From assembly GCF_040720935.1 (NCBI RefSeq), contig NZ_JBFDAE010000012.1, positions 78,575-142,574 of the forward strand: a DNA stretch of 64,000 nucleotides, written 5' to 3'. The notes under the pieces are model-generated. The model had not been told where the DNA came from and did no database searches. It saw nothing but the letters and a program-made list of their open reading frames with translations. Below are positions 1-7,979 of the stretch, one piece after another; position 1 is the first letter of the stretch; each line of letters begins with the position of its first letter. The translations under genes were made by a program, and so were the position numbers. This DNA comes from Jejuia sp040720935. GTDB taxonomy: Bacteria; Bacteroidota; Bacteroidia; Flavobacteriales; Flavobacteriaceae.

Positions 1-136
1 CAATTAATTATATAAGATATAGTCTAACTAATTGCGGGTATTCATTTAAAAACAGCTCTAGGAGCTTAAACCATAGTACTAACTAAATATTTAATACTAT
101 CGTTTCTTTCTTTAAAATGGTATCAGCAGTTTTCCT

Positions 137-285
137 AATATTTTTTTCTTCAGCTTAAAACTCTTTCACTCCGCCAAACAAAGGAACCATTATTTCTGGT
201 ATGGCTACTTTACCCATTTCCTTACTTATTTGAAAATCCTTTTTAATTTCATACTTTGCAATACTAGAACTATTTGAAATTGCAA
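137..285 (-). pseudogene. Possible 3' remnant of an unidentified gene
   Basis: The first 285 bases hold no intact gene. On the minus strand an open frame ends with a TAA at 155-157. Its last residues (ending MGKVAIPEIMVPLFGGVKEF) have protein-like composition. No start or ribosome-binding site is visible, and the frame runs into the acyl-CoA ligase gene, so it may be a decayed gene end or chance. I do not recognise a family. Confidence 0.2.
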
Positions 286-2058
286 ATGAAAGACGTAAAA
301 AGATTATTCGATTTTCCGTATCATCAATTAAACAACGCGCCGTTAGAAGCTTCGTTAGTAACGAAATATGATGGCGAATGGGTTGCTACCAGTACCCAGG
401 AATATCTTGATAAAGCCAACGCTTTGAGCAGAGCTTTATTAAAAATGGGAATTAAGAAAGATGATAAAATCGCCATAATATCTTCAACCAATAGAACAGA
501 ATGGAATATTGTTGATATTGGTTTATTACAAACGGGAGCGCAAAGTGTCCCTATTTACCCTACTATTTCTGCTGAAGATTATGAATATATCTTAAATCAT
601 AGTGAAGCTATTTATTGTTTTGTTTCAGATGAAGAAGTTTTAGAAAAAATAAACAAGATAAAAGCGAAAACGAAATTAAAAGAGGTGTATTCTTTTGACA
701 CTATTAAAGGTTGTAAAAATTACTCAGAACTATTTGAATTAGGAAAGGACACCTCAAACCAAAAGGAACTTGATGCTAGAAAGGATGCCGTAAATTCATC
801 AGATTTAGCAACTATAATTTACACATCGGGCACAACAGGAAAACCAAAGGGCGTAATGCTTTCACATTGGAATATCGTGTCAAATGTCTTTGCAGTAGAA
901 AAAAGATTTCCTTTAGAACCAAATGACAAAACACTTAGCTTCCTTCCTGTATGCCACATCTTTGAGCGGGTGTTTTTATACGTATGTCAATATTGTAGTA
1001 TATCCATTTATTTTGCAGAAGGCATAGATAAAATTGGCGACAATTTAAAAGAAGTAAAACCAAATGTTATCACCGTAGTCCCTAGATTAATTGAAAAAGT
1101 GTATGACAAAATTATGGCTAAGGCCGAAGAATTAACTGGGATTAAGAGAAAGCTGTTTTTTTGGGCTGTAGATTTGGGCTCAACATTTCAACCTTACAAA
1201 CAAAATGGTTGGTGGTATGAGTTTAAACTCTCAATTGCCCGCAAACTTATTTTCAGTAAATGGCAAGAAGCTATGGGCGGCAACATCGTTTTTATGGCTT
1301 CGGGTAGTGCTGCACTTCAACCAAGATTAGGACATCTATTTGGTGCTGCGGATATGCCAATTATGGAATGTTACGGACTTACAGAAACATCGCCAGGCGT
1401 TACGGTAAGTGATACGCGTAATAAAGGCTGGAAAATTGGTTATGTTGGTAAAGTACTTGATAATGTTGAAGTTAAAATAGCTGAAGATGGTGAGATTCTT
1501 TGTAAAGGTCCAAATATCATGATGGGTTATTATAAGGACGAAGAAAAAACAAAAGAAGTAATGACCGGTGATTATTTTCACACAGGAGATAAGGGAGAAC
1601 TTGATGCCGATGGTTTCCTAAAAATTACAGGCCGAAAAAAGGAAATGTTTAAAACCTCTGGCGGAAAATATATAGTACCAACATTACTTGAAAACGAATT
1701 GAAGCAATCTCGATTTATAGAACAAATCATGGTCATTGGCGAAGGCGAAAAAATGCCAGCTGCCTTAATTCAACCTAATTTTGAATTTGTAAAAGATTGG
1801 ATTGCTCATAAAAACCATGCTATTGGAACCTCATATGAAGAGATAGCCAACTCTGAGATAGTTCAAGCAAGAATTCAGGAAGAAGTCAATAAATGCAACA
1901 AAAATTTCGGCAAATGGGAACAAATAAAAGTATTTAAACTGACGCCTGAAATTTGGTCCATTGATGGGGGCCACCTCACACCTACTCTTAAAATGAAGCG
2001 AGATGTTATTAAAAAAATGTACTCCAATCTTATTGAAGAAATTTATAGACCTAAATAA
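286..2058 (+). CDS. Long-chain fatty acyl-CoA ligase (AMP-forming)
   Basis: ANL-superfamily adenylate-forming enzyme that activates fatty acids to acyl-CoA with ATP and CoA, feeding the beta-oxidation genes just downstream. The P-loop-like signature YTSGTTGKPKGVMLSH lies near residue 180. The A5-type motif ECYGLTETSPGV and the hinge region HTGDKGELDADGFLKITGRKKEMFKTSGGKYI follow in the usual order. Length (about 590 aa) is typical of Bacteroidota FadD/FAA1-like ligases. I chose the ATG at 286 over a TTG four codons upstream because the ATG gives the usual short N-terminus before LFDFPYHQL. Chain-length specificity cannot be read from the sequence. Confidence 0.9.
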   Translation: MKDVKRLFDFPYHQLNNAPLEASLVTKYDGEWVATSTQEYLDKANALSRALLKMGIKKDDKIAIISSTNRTEWNIVDIGLLQTGAQSVPIYPTISAEDYEYILNHSEAIYCFVSDEEVLEKINKIKAKTKLKEVYSFDTIKGCKNYSELFELGKDTSNQKELDARKDAVNSSDLATIIYTSGTTGKPKGVMLSHWNIVSNVFAVEKRFPLEPNDKTLSFLPVCHIFERVFLYVCQYCSISIYFAEGIDKIGDNLKEVKPNVITVVPRLIEKVYDKIMAKAEELTGIKRKLFFWAVDLGSTFQPYKQNGWWYEFKLSIARKLIFSKWQEAMGGNIVFMASGSAALQPRLGHLFGAADMPIMECYGLTETSPGVTVSDTRNKGWKIGYVGKVLDNVEVKIAEDGEILCKGPNIMMGYYKDEEKTKEVMTGDYFHTGDKGELDADGFLKITGRKKEMFKTSGGKYIVPTLLENELKQSRFIEQIMVIGEGEKMPAALIQPNFEFVKDWIAHKNHAIGTSYEEIANSEIVQARIQEEVNKCNKNFGKWEQIKVFKLTPEIWSIDGGHLTPTLKMKRDVIKKMYSNLIEEIYRPK

Positions 2059-2180
2059 TTTTACCTTAAATCCCAAAAATACGTTTTCATTTTCCGACTT
2101 ACAACTACTGAAAACCAAGTAGTTATTTTAAAATACATCTTTTTTTAGTACATTTAAGCCTAACCAATTAAATTAACATT

Positions 2181-2573
2181 ATGAAAACAAAAAATTTCTT
2201 AGGTGCTGGTATTGTCGGCGGAATAGTAGATTTCCTTCTTGGATGGTTGTTTTATGGCATTATTTTTATAGACACATTTCCTCAACCAGAAGAAAGTTCC
2301 AGTGCTATGTTATTCATATTTTTGGGCTGTATAACTTTCGGCCTATTCGTAGCCTATATTTTTACGCAATGGGCACATATATCAACTGCTGCTACAGGTG
2401 CAAAGGCAGGAGCAATTATAGGAATATTCATTGGCCTATTTGCCAACTTTTTTAATTTGGCATTACATACTGAAGCAACAATGCAGTTAGCTGCTCTAGA
2501 CGTTGGTATATCAATAGTAATGAGTACTATCATTGGTGCTGTAATAGGATTTGTTAACGGTAAAATGGGATAA
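2181..2573 (+). CDS. Small four-helix membrane protein of unknown function
   Basis: A 130-residue protein with about four hydrophobic glycine-rich segments (near residues 7-30, 43-63, 72-95 and 103-127) and almost no soluble loops, so it sits in the inner membrane. The layout resembles DUF1761-type small membrane proteins of Bacteroidota, but that is a resemblance by eye. It stands alone between the acyl-CoA ligase gene and the MarR gene and is followed by a clear terminator, so it is probably monocistronic. No function can be assigned. Confidence 0.75.
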   Translation: MKTKNFLGAGIVGGIVDFLLGWLFYGIIFIDTFPQPEESSSAMLFIFLGCITFGLFVAYIFTQWAHISTAATGAKAGAIIGIFIGLFANFFNLALHTEATMQLAALDVGISIVMSTIIGAVIGFVNGKMG

Positions 2574-2597
2574 ACACCTAACACATATCATACCATT

Positions 2598-2626
2598 AAA
2601 CCTCTTAAATTCTAGGAGGTTTTTTT
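2598..2626 (+). terminator. Intrinsic terminator after the small membrane protein
   Basis: AAACCTC (2598-2604) pairs with GAGGTTT (2616-2622) around an 11-base loop, and the right arm runs into a T-tract ending at 2626. It separates the membrane-protein gene from the MarR/fad block. Confidence 0.75.
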
Positions 2627-2656
2627 ATGCTATTGCTTGTGTATTTTTTTAAAAAA

Positions 2657-2676
2657 ATATTATGCATGCATAGTAT
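2657..2676. promoter_or_regulatory. Candidate MarR operator palindrome
   Basis: A 20-bp near-perfect palindrome with core TATGCATGCATA (2661-2672, perfectly self-complementary) and flanks that pair except for one position. It lies immediately upstream of the -7 element of the MarR gene, a normal position for autoregulation by a MarR dimer. Binding is inferred, not shown. Confidence 0.5.
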
Positions 2677-2684
2677 ATTTTTAC

Positions 2685-2692
2685 TATATTTG
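2685..2692 (+). promoter_or_regulatory. Promoter -7 element of the marR-fad block
   Basis: TATATTTG matches the Bacteroidota -7 consensus TAnnTTTG, 20 bases upstream of the MarR ATG. No convincing -33 TTTG is seen; the palindrome at 2657-2676 occupies the space between the two elements. Confidence 0.55.
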
Positions 2693-2711
2693 GGAATTCT
2701 AACTCTCAAGA

Positions 2712-3152
2712 ATGAAAGATAAGACGATAGATTATGTTTTAAGAACAACGTGGCTAACGGTGAACAAGATGTATAACGAGGAAGCATCAAAATTTGACAG
2801 CACCATGGCAACAGGCTTCACATTACTTAACATAGACCCTGAAAATGGGACACCGTCCACAGCCTTGGGACCTAAAATGGGAATGGAAGCTACTAGCTTG
2901 TCTCGTATCTTAAAAACAATGGAACAAAGAGGATTAATCGAACGTCGTCCTAATCCTGAAGATGGAAGAGGGGTTTTAATTCATTTGACGGAGTTTGGAA
3001 GAGAAAAACGTGATTTATCAAAACAAAAGGTTTTAACATTTAATGAAACCATAAGAAAGCATATCCCTGAAGAAAAAATAAACAATTTCTACGAGGTAGC
3101 TGAAACCATAAATGATATGGTTTGTAACAAAAAAATTTATAACAATAAATAA
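2712..3152 (+). CDS. MarR-family regulator, probable fatty-acid catabolism regulator
   Basis: A 146-residue winged-helix regulator. The recognition region MEATSLSRILKTMEQRGLIERRPNPEDGRGVLIHLTEFG, with the wing residue pattern NPEDGRG, is the classic MarR signature; helices for dimerisation lie at both ends. The gene ends 17 bases before the fadN-like gene and is read in the same direction, so it is likely part of, or first in, the beta-oxidation operon. By analogy with TetR- and MarR-type regulators of fad genes it may sense acyl-CoA or a related ligand; that role is inferred from context. A palindrome over its promoter suggests autoregulation. Confidence 0.88.
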   Translation: MKDKTIDYVLRTTWLTVNKMYNEEASKFDSTMATGFTLLNIDPENGTPSTALGPKMGMEATSLSRILKTMEQRGLIERRPNPEDGRGVLIHLTEFGREKRDLSKQKVLTFNETIRKHIPEEKINNFYEVAETINDMVCNKKIYNNK

Positions 3153-3169
3153 TCTCAGCAAAATATAAA

Positions 3170-5575
3170 ATGGGTAAACGTATTATAAAAAAAGTTGCCG
3201 TAATTGGTTCGGGTATTATGGGAAGTGGTATCGCTTGTCATTTTGCAAATATTGGTCTAGAAGTTTTGCTTTTAGATATTATTCCAAGAGAACTCAATGA
3301 AACAGAAAAAGCAAAAGGATTAACTTTAGAAGATAAAGCCGTTAGAAACCGTTTGGTAAATGATGCGCTCAAAAACTCTTTAAAATCTAAGCCCTCTCCT
3401 ATTTATCATCAAAAATTTGCGAGTAGAATTACGACTGGAAATCTTGAAGATGATATTTCAAAAATTAAAGATGTAGATTGGATTATTGAAGTCGTTATAG
3501 AACGATTGGATATAAAAAAGAAAGTGTTTGAAACCTTAGAAAAACATAGAACTCCCGGAACTTTAATAACGAGTAATACGTCTGGTATTCCAATTCAATT
3601 TATGAGCGAAGGTAGAAGTGAAGATTTTCAGAAGCATTTTTGCGGTACGCACTTTTTTAACCCTCCTAGGTATTTAAAATTATTTGAAATCATTCCAGGG
3701 CCTAAAACGGATGCTTCTGTGTTGGAATTCCTAAATAGCTATGGCGAACAATATCTTGGCAAAACTTCAGTAATTGCTAAAGATACGCCTGCATTTATTG
3801 GAAACAGAATTGGAATTTTCAGCATTATGAGTTTGTTCCATGCGGTAAAAGAAATGGATCTAACTGTAGAAGAAGTTGATAAACTCACAGGACCAGTAAT
3901 TGGCAGACCAAAATCGGCAACCTTTAGAACGGTTGATGTTGTTGGATTGGATACACTTGTTCATGTGGCAAACGGCATTGCCGATAATTGTAAAGATGAT
4001 GAACGTCTGGAATTATTCAAACTCCCGGATTTTATAAATACCATGGTTGAAAACAAATGGTATGGCAGTAAGACTGGTCAAGGTTTTTACAAAAAAGAAG
4101 TTACAGATGGTAAAAAAGAAATTTTAACATTAGACCTAAAGACTTTAGAATACCGTTCCGCTAAGAAAGCAAAATTTGCAACTTTAGAACTGACTAAAAC
4201 TGTTGATAAAGTTATCGACCGTTTTAAAATTTTAGTGTCTGGAAAAGACAAAGCTGGCGAATTTTATAGAAAAACATTTGCGCAATTATTCGCTTATGTT
4301 ACGCATCGTATTCCTGAAATTTCAGATGAAATCTACAAAATAGATGATGCCATGAAAGCAGGATTTGGATGGGAGCATGGACCATTTCAAATTTGGGATG
4401 CCATTGGTGTTGAAAAAGGTATTGAACTCATGAAAGCTGAAGGTTTAGAACCTGGGGCATGGGTAAATGAGATGTTAGCTTCCGGAAATAAATCATTCTA
4501 TACAGTTAAAAACGGAGCAACTAGTTATTACGATATTGGTTCAAAAACACAACAAAAAGTACCAGGACAAGATGCATTCATCATATTAGACAACATCCGT
4601 AAATCGAATGAAGTATTTAAGAACTCAGGTGTTGTTATTGAAGATTTAGGAGATGGTATTTTAAACTGTGAATTTCAGTCTAAAATGAATACCATAGGTG
4701 GCGATGTTTTAGCAGGACTGAATAAAGCCGTCGATATCGCAGAAAAAGATTTCGAGGGATTAGTCATCGGGAATCAAGGTGCTAACTTCTCAGTCGGCGC
4801 AAATATTGGTATGATCTTCATGATGGCTGTAGAACAGGAATACGATGAGTTAAACGCTGCCGTAAAATATTTTCAGGACACCATGATGCGCATGCGCTAT
4901 TCGGCAATTCCAACGGTGTCTGCCCCTCACGCCATGTCACTTGGAGGTGCTTGCGAATTATCTATGCACGCCGATAAAGTGATTGCTGCTGCCGAAACAT
5001 ATATTGGTTTAGTGGAGTTTGGAGTTGGTGTAATCCCAGGAGGAGCTGGTTCTAAAGAAATGGCACTTCGTGCTTCCGATACGTTTAGAAAAGGAGACGT
5101 AGAATTGAATGTGCTCCAAGAATATTTCTTAACTATCGGTATGGCAAAAGTGTCAACTTCTGCTTACGAAGCCTTCGATTTAGGTATTCTTCAAAAAGGA
5201 AAAGATGTTGTTGTAGTAAATAGAGATAGACAAATTGCAACTGCAAAGGCACACGCCAGAATTATGGCAGATGCCGGTTACACACAACCTGTAAAACGTA
5301 GTGACGTAAAAGTACTTGGAAAACAAGCTTTGGGTATGTTCTTAGTTGGTACAGATGCTATGGAAGACTCAAATTATATTAGTGAACACGATATGAAAAT
5401 TGCCAACAAACTTGCATACGTCATGGCTGGAGGAGATTTATCTGAACCTACATTAGTAACTGAGCAATATTTATTGGATTTAGAACGTGAAGCTTTCCTT
5501 TCGCTTTGTACAGAACGTAAAACCTTGGAACGCATTCAGCATATGTTGACGACTGGGAAACCGCTTAGAAATTAG
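3170..5575 (+). CDS. fadN: Bifunctional 3-hydroxyacyl-CoA dehydrogenase / enoyl-CoA hydratase (FadN-like)
   Basis: An 801-residue beta-oxidation enzyme with the dehydrogenase half first. The NAD-binding motif GSGIMGSGIACHFA is at residues 12-25, followed by 3-hydroxyacyl-CoA dehydrogenase sequence with GTHFFNPPRYLKLFEII near residue 165 and a second HAD C-terminal domain. The crotonase domain lies in the C-terminal half, with MSLGGACELSMHAD and GVGVIPGGAG. This order (dehydrogenase then hydratase) matches Bacillus FadN rather than E. coli FadB. The neighbours FadA and FadE reproduce the Bacillus fadN-fadA-fadE operon. The last two codons and the stop already match the repeat array that follows, suggesting an insertion at the gene end. 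Confidence 0.9.
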   Translation: MGKRIIKKVAVIGSGIMGSGIACHFANIGLEVLLLDIIPRELNETEKAKGLTLEDKAVRNRLVNDALKNSLKSKPSPIYHQKFASRITTGNLEDDISKIKDVDWIIEVVIERLDIKKKVFETLEKHRTPGTLITSNTSGIPIQFMSEGRSEDFQKHFCGTHFFNPPRYLKLFEIIPGPKTDASVLEFLNSYGEQYLGKTSVIAKDTPAFIGNRIGIFSIMSLFHAVKEMDLTVEEVDKLTGPVIGRPKSATFRTVDVVGLDTLVHVANGIADNCKDDERLELFKLPDFINTMVENKWYGSKTGQGFYKKEVTDGKKEILTLDLKTLEYRSAKKAKFATLELTKTVDKVIDRFKILVSGKDKAGEFYRKTFAQLFAYVTHRIPEISDEIYKIDDAMKAGFGWEHGPFQIWDAIGVEKGIELMKAEGLEPGAWVNEMLASGNKSFYTVKNGATSYYDIGSKTQQKVPGQDAFIILDNIRKSNEVFKNSGVVIEDLGDGILNCEFQSKMNTIGGDVLAGLNKAVDIAEKDFEGLVIGNQGANFSVGANIGMIFMMAVEQEYDELNAAVKYFQDTMMRMRYSAIPTVSAPHAMSLGGACELSMHADKVIAAAETYIGLVEFGVGVIPGGAGSKEMALRASDTFRKGDVELNVLQEYFLTIGMAKVSTSAYEAFDLGILQKGKDVVVVNRDRQIATAKAHARIMADAGYTQPVKRSDVKVLGKQALGMFLVGTDAMEDSNYISEHDMKIANKLAYVMAGGDLSEPTLVTEQYLLDLEREAFLSLCTERKTLERIQHMLTTGKPLRN

Positions 5576-5700
5576 ACAGCTAGACAACTAGAAATTAGAC
5601 AGCTAGACAACTAGAAAATAGACAACTAGACAACTAGAAACTAGACAGCTAGACAACTAGAAATTAGACAGCTAGACAACTAGACGCTAGAAAATAGACT
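5572..5700 (+). repeat. Degenerate AGACAGCTAGACAACTAG tandem array (left flank of element 1)
   Basis: Five to six imperfect tandem units of about 22 bases built from AGACAGCTAGACAACTAG with variable AAATT, AAAAT or AAACT linkers. The array begins at the final codons of the fadN-like gene and ends just before the four-helix-bundle gene. The right edge, GCTAGAAAATAGACT (5686-5700), is exactly complementary to AGTCTATTTTCTAGC at 6189-6203 on the other side of that gene. The array has no spacers of unique sequence, so it is not a CRISPR. Confidence 0.85.
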
Positions 5701-5705
5701 GATAA

Positions 5706-6065
5706 ATGGGACGACATAATTTTAAAAAATTAAAAGTTTGGCAAGACGGAATTTCTCTTGTAAGAGATAACTATAAATTAACTCGAACTTTTCCAGATTT
5801 TGAAAGATATAATCTTATTAGTCAAATGAACAGATGTGCTGTTTCTATTCCTTCCAATATTTCTGAAGGTTCTAGTAAAAGTACTGATAGACATTTTAAG
5901 AAATATCTTGAAAACAGTCTTGGTTCAGCTTTTGAGTGGGAAACACAACTAATTGTTTCATATAATGAAGAATATCTTAATAAAAATAAGTTTGACGAAT
6001 TAAAAAATAAAGTATTACAAATTCAAAAAATGTTAGGAAAATTTATAGATAATCTGGGAGACTAA
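5706..6065 (+). CDS. Four-helix-bundle protein, 23S rRNA intervening-sequence (IVP/S23) family, copy 1
   Basis: A 119-residue basic helical protein with the family signature: N-terminal FKKLKVWQDGISL, then RCAVSIPSNISEGSS and KYLENSLGSAFEWETQL. This is the four-helix-bundle family first seen inside 23S rRNA intervening sequences and related to Avd accessory proteins of diversity-generating retroelements. It sits between the fadN- and fadA-like genes in the same direction and is framed by complementary repeats that could fold the transcript into a long hairpin with the gene in the loop. No molecular function is established for stand-alone copies; RNA binding is only inferred from the family setting. 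A paralogue lies at 7483. Confidence 0.88.
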   Translation: MGRHNFKKLKVWQDGISLVRDNYKLTRTFPDFERYNLISQMNRCAVSIPSNISEGSSKSTDRHFKKYLENSLGSAFEWETQLIVSYNEEYLNKNKFDELKNKVLQIQKMLGKFIDNLGD

Positions 6066-6067
6066 TT

Positions 6068-6240
6068 AATAAACTCTAGAGTCTAGACTATTAGAACCTG
6101 AACAAAGAAATAATAATAAAAGCATCAGTCTAGTTTCTAGCTATCTAGATTCTATAATCTGAAAAAACAAATATAGACAAAGAGAATAAGTCTATTTTCT
6201 AGCCTTCTAGATTCTAGACTCTAGTTTTCAAAACAACAAT
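6068..6240 (+). repeat. Complementary TCTAG/GTCTA-rich repeat (right flank of element 1)
   Basis: Imperfect repeats of TCTAGATTCTAGACTCTAG and CAGTCTAGTTTCTAGC type, the reverse complement in style of the AGAC/CTAG array at 5572-5700. A perfect 15-base match (6189-6203 against 5686-5700) closes the element around the four-helix-bundle gene. The block ends a few bases before the fadA-like start codon. Confidence 0.8.
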
Positions 6241-6247
6241 TATAACT

Positions 6248-7441
6248 ATGAGTAAGACCGCATATATAGTAAAAGCATACAGAACCGCAGTAGGTAAAGC
6301 ACCTCGTGGCCTTTTCAGATTTAAACGTACTGATGAATTAGCTGCAGAAACCATTCAGTATTTAATGAAAGAATTACCAAATTTAGACACCTCGCGTATA
6401 GACGACGTTATTGTTGGAAACGCCATGCCGGAAGGTGCGCAAGGATTAAATATGGCACGATTTATTTCTTTAATCGGATTAGATAGTGTGGATGTCCCGG
6501 GTGTAACCGTGAATCGTTTTTGTGCTTCGGGAATTGAAACCATTGGCATTGCAACGGCAAAAATTCAAGCAGGAATGGCAGATTGCATTATTGCTGGAGG
6601 CGCTGAAAGTATGAGTGCTGTGCCAATGACAGGTTTTAAACCAGAATTAAATTACGATACGGTAAAAGCTGGACATGAAGAATATTACTGGGGTATGGGA
6701 AATACGGCAGAAGCTGTAGCCAATGAATTTAAGGTTTCGAGAGAAGACCAAGATGAGTTTGCCTATAATTCACATATGAAAGCTTTAAAAGCACAAGCAG
6801 AAAACAGATTTCAAGATCAAATTGTTCCGATTAAAGTAGAACAAATATACATTGATGATAACGGCAAAAAAGCCACAAAAACCTATACTGTCACTAAAGA
6901 TGAAGGACCACGTGCTGGAACAAGTTTAGAAGCTTTAGCAAAACTTCGTCCTGTTTTCGCCGCTGGCGGAAGTGTTACTGCTGGAAATTCATCTCAAATG
7001 AGTGATGGTGCTGCTTTTGTAATGGTAATGAGTGAAGACATGGTCAAGGAATTAAATTTGGAGCCTATAGCTAGATTAGTAAATTATGCTGCAGCAGGTG
7101 TAGAACCACGCATTATGGGAATTGGTCCTGTAAAGGCAATTCCCAAAGCTTTGAAATTGGCGGGTTTAAAACAAAACGATTTGGAGCTAATTGAACTTAA
7201 TGAAGCATTTGCATCCCAGTCTTTAGCTGTAATAAGAGAATTAGGATTGAATCCAGATATTGTGAATGTAAATGGGGGCGCTATTGCCTTAGGACACCCT
7301 TTAGGATGTACTGGATCAAAATTATCAGTTCAACTATTTGACGAAATGCGAAAACGTGATATGAAAGGTAAATATGGTGCTGTAACCATGTGCGTTGGTA
7401 CAGGTCAAGGTGCTTGTGGGATTTTTGAGTTTTTAAAATAA
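6248..7441 (+). CDS. fadA: Acetyl-CoA C-acyltransferase (3-ketoacyl-CoA thiolase, FadA)
   Basis: A 397-residue thiolase completing each beta-oxidation round by CoA-dependent cleavage of 3-ketoacyl-CoA. The nucleophilic cysteine is C92 in NRFCASGIETIG. The conserved NEAFA motif, the histidine motif GGAIALGHPLGCTGSK and the C-terminal CVGTGQGACGIFEF loop with the second catalytic cysteine are all present. Length and motif spacing fit the degradative thiolase family. It lies between two repeat-flanked four-helix-bundle genes, yet is colinear with the fadN- and fadE-like genes and is probably cotranscribed with them. Confidence 0.93.
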   Translation: MSKTAYIVKAYRTAVGKAPRGLFRFKRTDELAAETIQYLMKELPNLDTSRIDDVIVGNAMPEGAQGLNMARFISLIGLDSVDVPGVTVNRFCASGIETIGIATAKIQAGMADCIIAGGAESMSAVPMTGFKPELNYDTVKAGHEEYYWGMGNTAEAVANEFKVSREDQDEFAYNSHMKALKAQAENRFQDQIVPIKVEQIYIDDNGKKATKTYTVTKDEGPRAGTSLEALAKLRPVFAAGGSVTAGNSSQMSDGAAFVMVMSEDMVKELNLEPIARLVNYAAAGVEPRIMGIGPVKAIPKALKLAGLKQNDLELIELNEAFASQSLAVIRELGLNPDIVNVNGGAIALGHPLGCTGSKLSVQLFDEMRKRDMKGKYGAVTMCVGTGQGACGIFEFLK

Positions 7442-7447
7442 GACGAT

Positions 7448-7875
7448 AGAAAAGAGAAAAAAGAGAATAGACAGGTGTAGCTATGAGTTTCAAAAAGCGT
7501 CATAATTATAAAAATCTTAAAATTTGGCAACTAGGTTTAGAAATTGCCAATAATATTTCTGATGTATTAATCAATTTCCCAAAACATGAACGCTATGATT
7601 TATCCTCGCAAATAAGTCGATGTTCAATATCTGTTCCGAGTAATATAGCAGAAGGTTCAGCTAAAACTGATAAATCATTCAGCAATTATATAGATATTTC
7701 ATTGGGTTCTTCTTTTGAATTAGGAACGCAATTGTTAATTGCACATCATAGAAAATATATAAATAATGAAATTTTAAAAATACTTGAAGATAAAATAGAA
7801 GAATTTCAAAGAATGACAATGGGACTTCAAAACGGATTGAATCGTTAGAAACACCCCCTCTTTTTTCTCTATTCT
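7448..7875 (+). repeat. Inverted repeat framing four-helix-bundle copy 2
   Basis: AGAAAAGAGAAAAAAGAG at 7448-7465 is complementary at 17 of 18 positions to the stretch at 7858-7875 (CTCTTTTTTCTCTATTCT). The arms lie just after the fadA-like stop and just after the second four-helix-bundle gene, enclosing only that gene. The sequence differs from the repeat around copy 1, but the architecture is the same. Confidence 0.7.
7483..7848 (+). CDS. Four-helix-bundle protein, 23S rRNA intervening-sequence (IVP/S23) family, copy 2
   Basis: A 121-residue paralogue of the protein at 5706. The same landmarks occur in the same order: HNYKNLKIWQLGLEI, RCSISVPSNIAEGSAK, and NYIDISLGSSFELGTQL. The two copies are diverged through most of their length, so this is not a recent duplication. 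Like copy 1 it occupies a fad-gene junction, here between the fadA- and fadE-like genes, inside a pair of complementary arms. The function is unknown. Repeated occupation of operon junctions by the same family suggests a mobile or RNA-level element rather than a beta-oxidation role. Confidence 0.88.
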   Translation: MSFKKRHNYKNLKIWQLGLEIANNISDVLINFPKHERYDLSSQISRCSISVPSNIAEGSAKTDKSFSNYIDISLGSSFELGTQLLIAHHRKYINNEILKILEDKIEEFQRMTMGLQNGLNR

Positions 7876-7943
7876 ATTTTCTTTATTCAAATAAAAAGAA
7901 CATTTAAAACAAAGTATAACTAAAAAACACACCCCGTAATAGT

Positions 7944-7976
7944 TCTCCCCCTTTTGGGGGAGTTAGAGGGGGCTTT
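7944..7976 (+). repeat. Dispersed palindromic repeat, CTCCCCCTTTTGGGGGAG type
   Basis: CTCCCCCTTTTGGGGGAG forms a perfect hairpin and is followed by TTAGAGGGGGCTTT. The same arrangement (hairpin, TTAGG-like linker, GGGGCTT) recurs at 15690-15724, and reversed inside a coding region at 15595-15629. It lies immediately upstream of the fadE-like start codon. Confidence 0.7.
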
Positions 7977-7979
7977 ACT

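Noticed and set aside
5572..5700. CRISPR array
   Set aside because: The units are adjacent and degenerate with no unique spacers and no cas genes; the array is low complexity and complementary to the block after the four-helix-bundle gene.
5706..7848. Diversity-generating retroelement
   Set aside because: The four-helix-bundle proteins resemble Avd-type accessory proteins, but no reverse transcriptase, template repeat or variable repeat is present.
7944..7976. Terminator between the second four-helix-bundle gene and fadE
   Set aside because: The G/C hairpin lacks a T-run and belongs to a dispersed repeat family, so it is not called a terminator.
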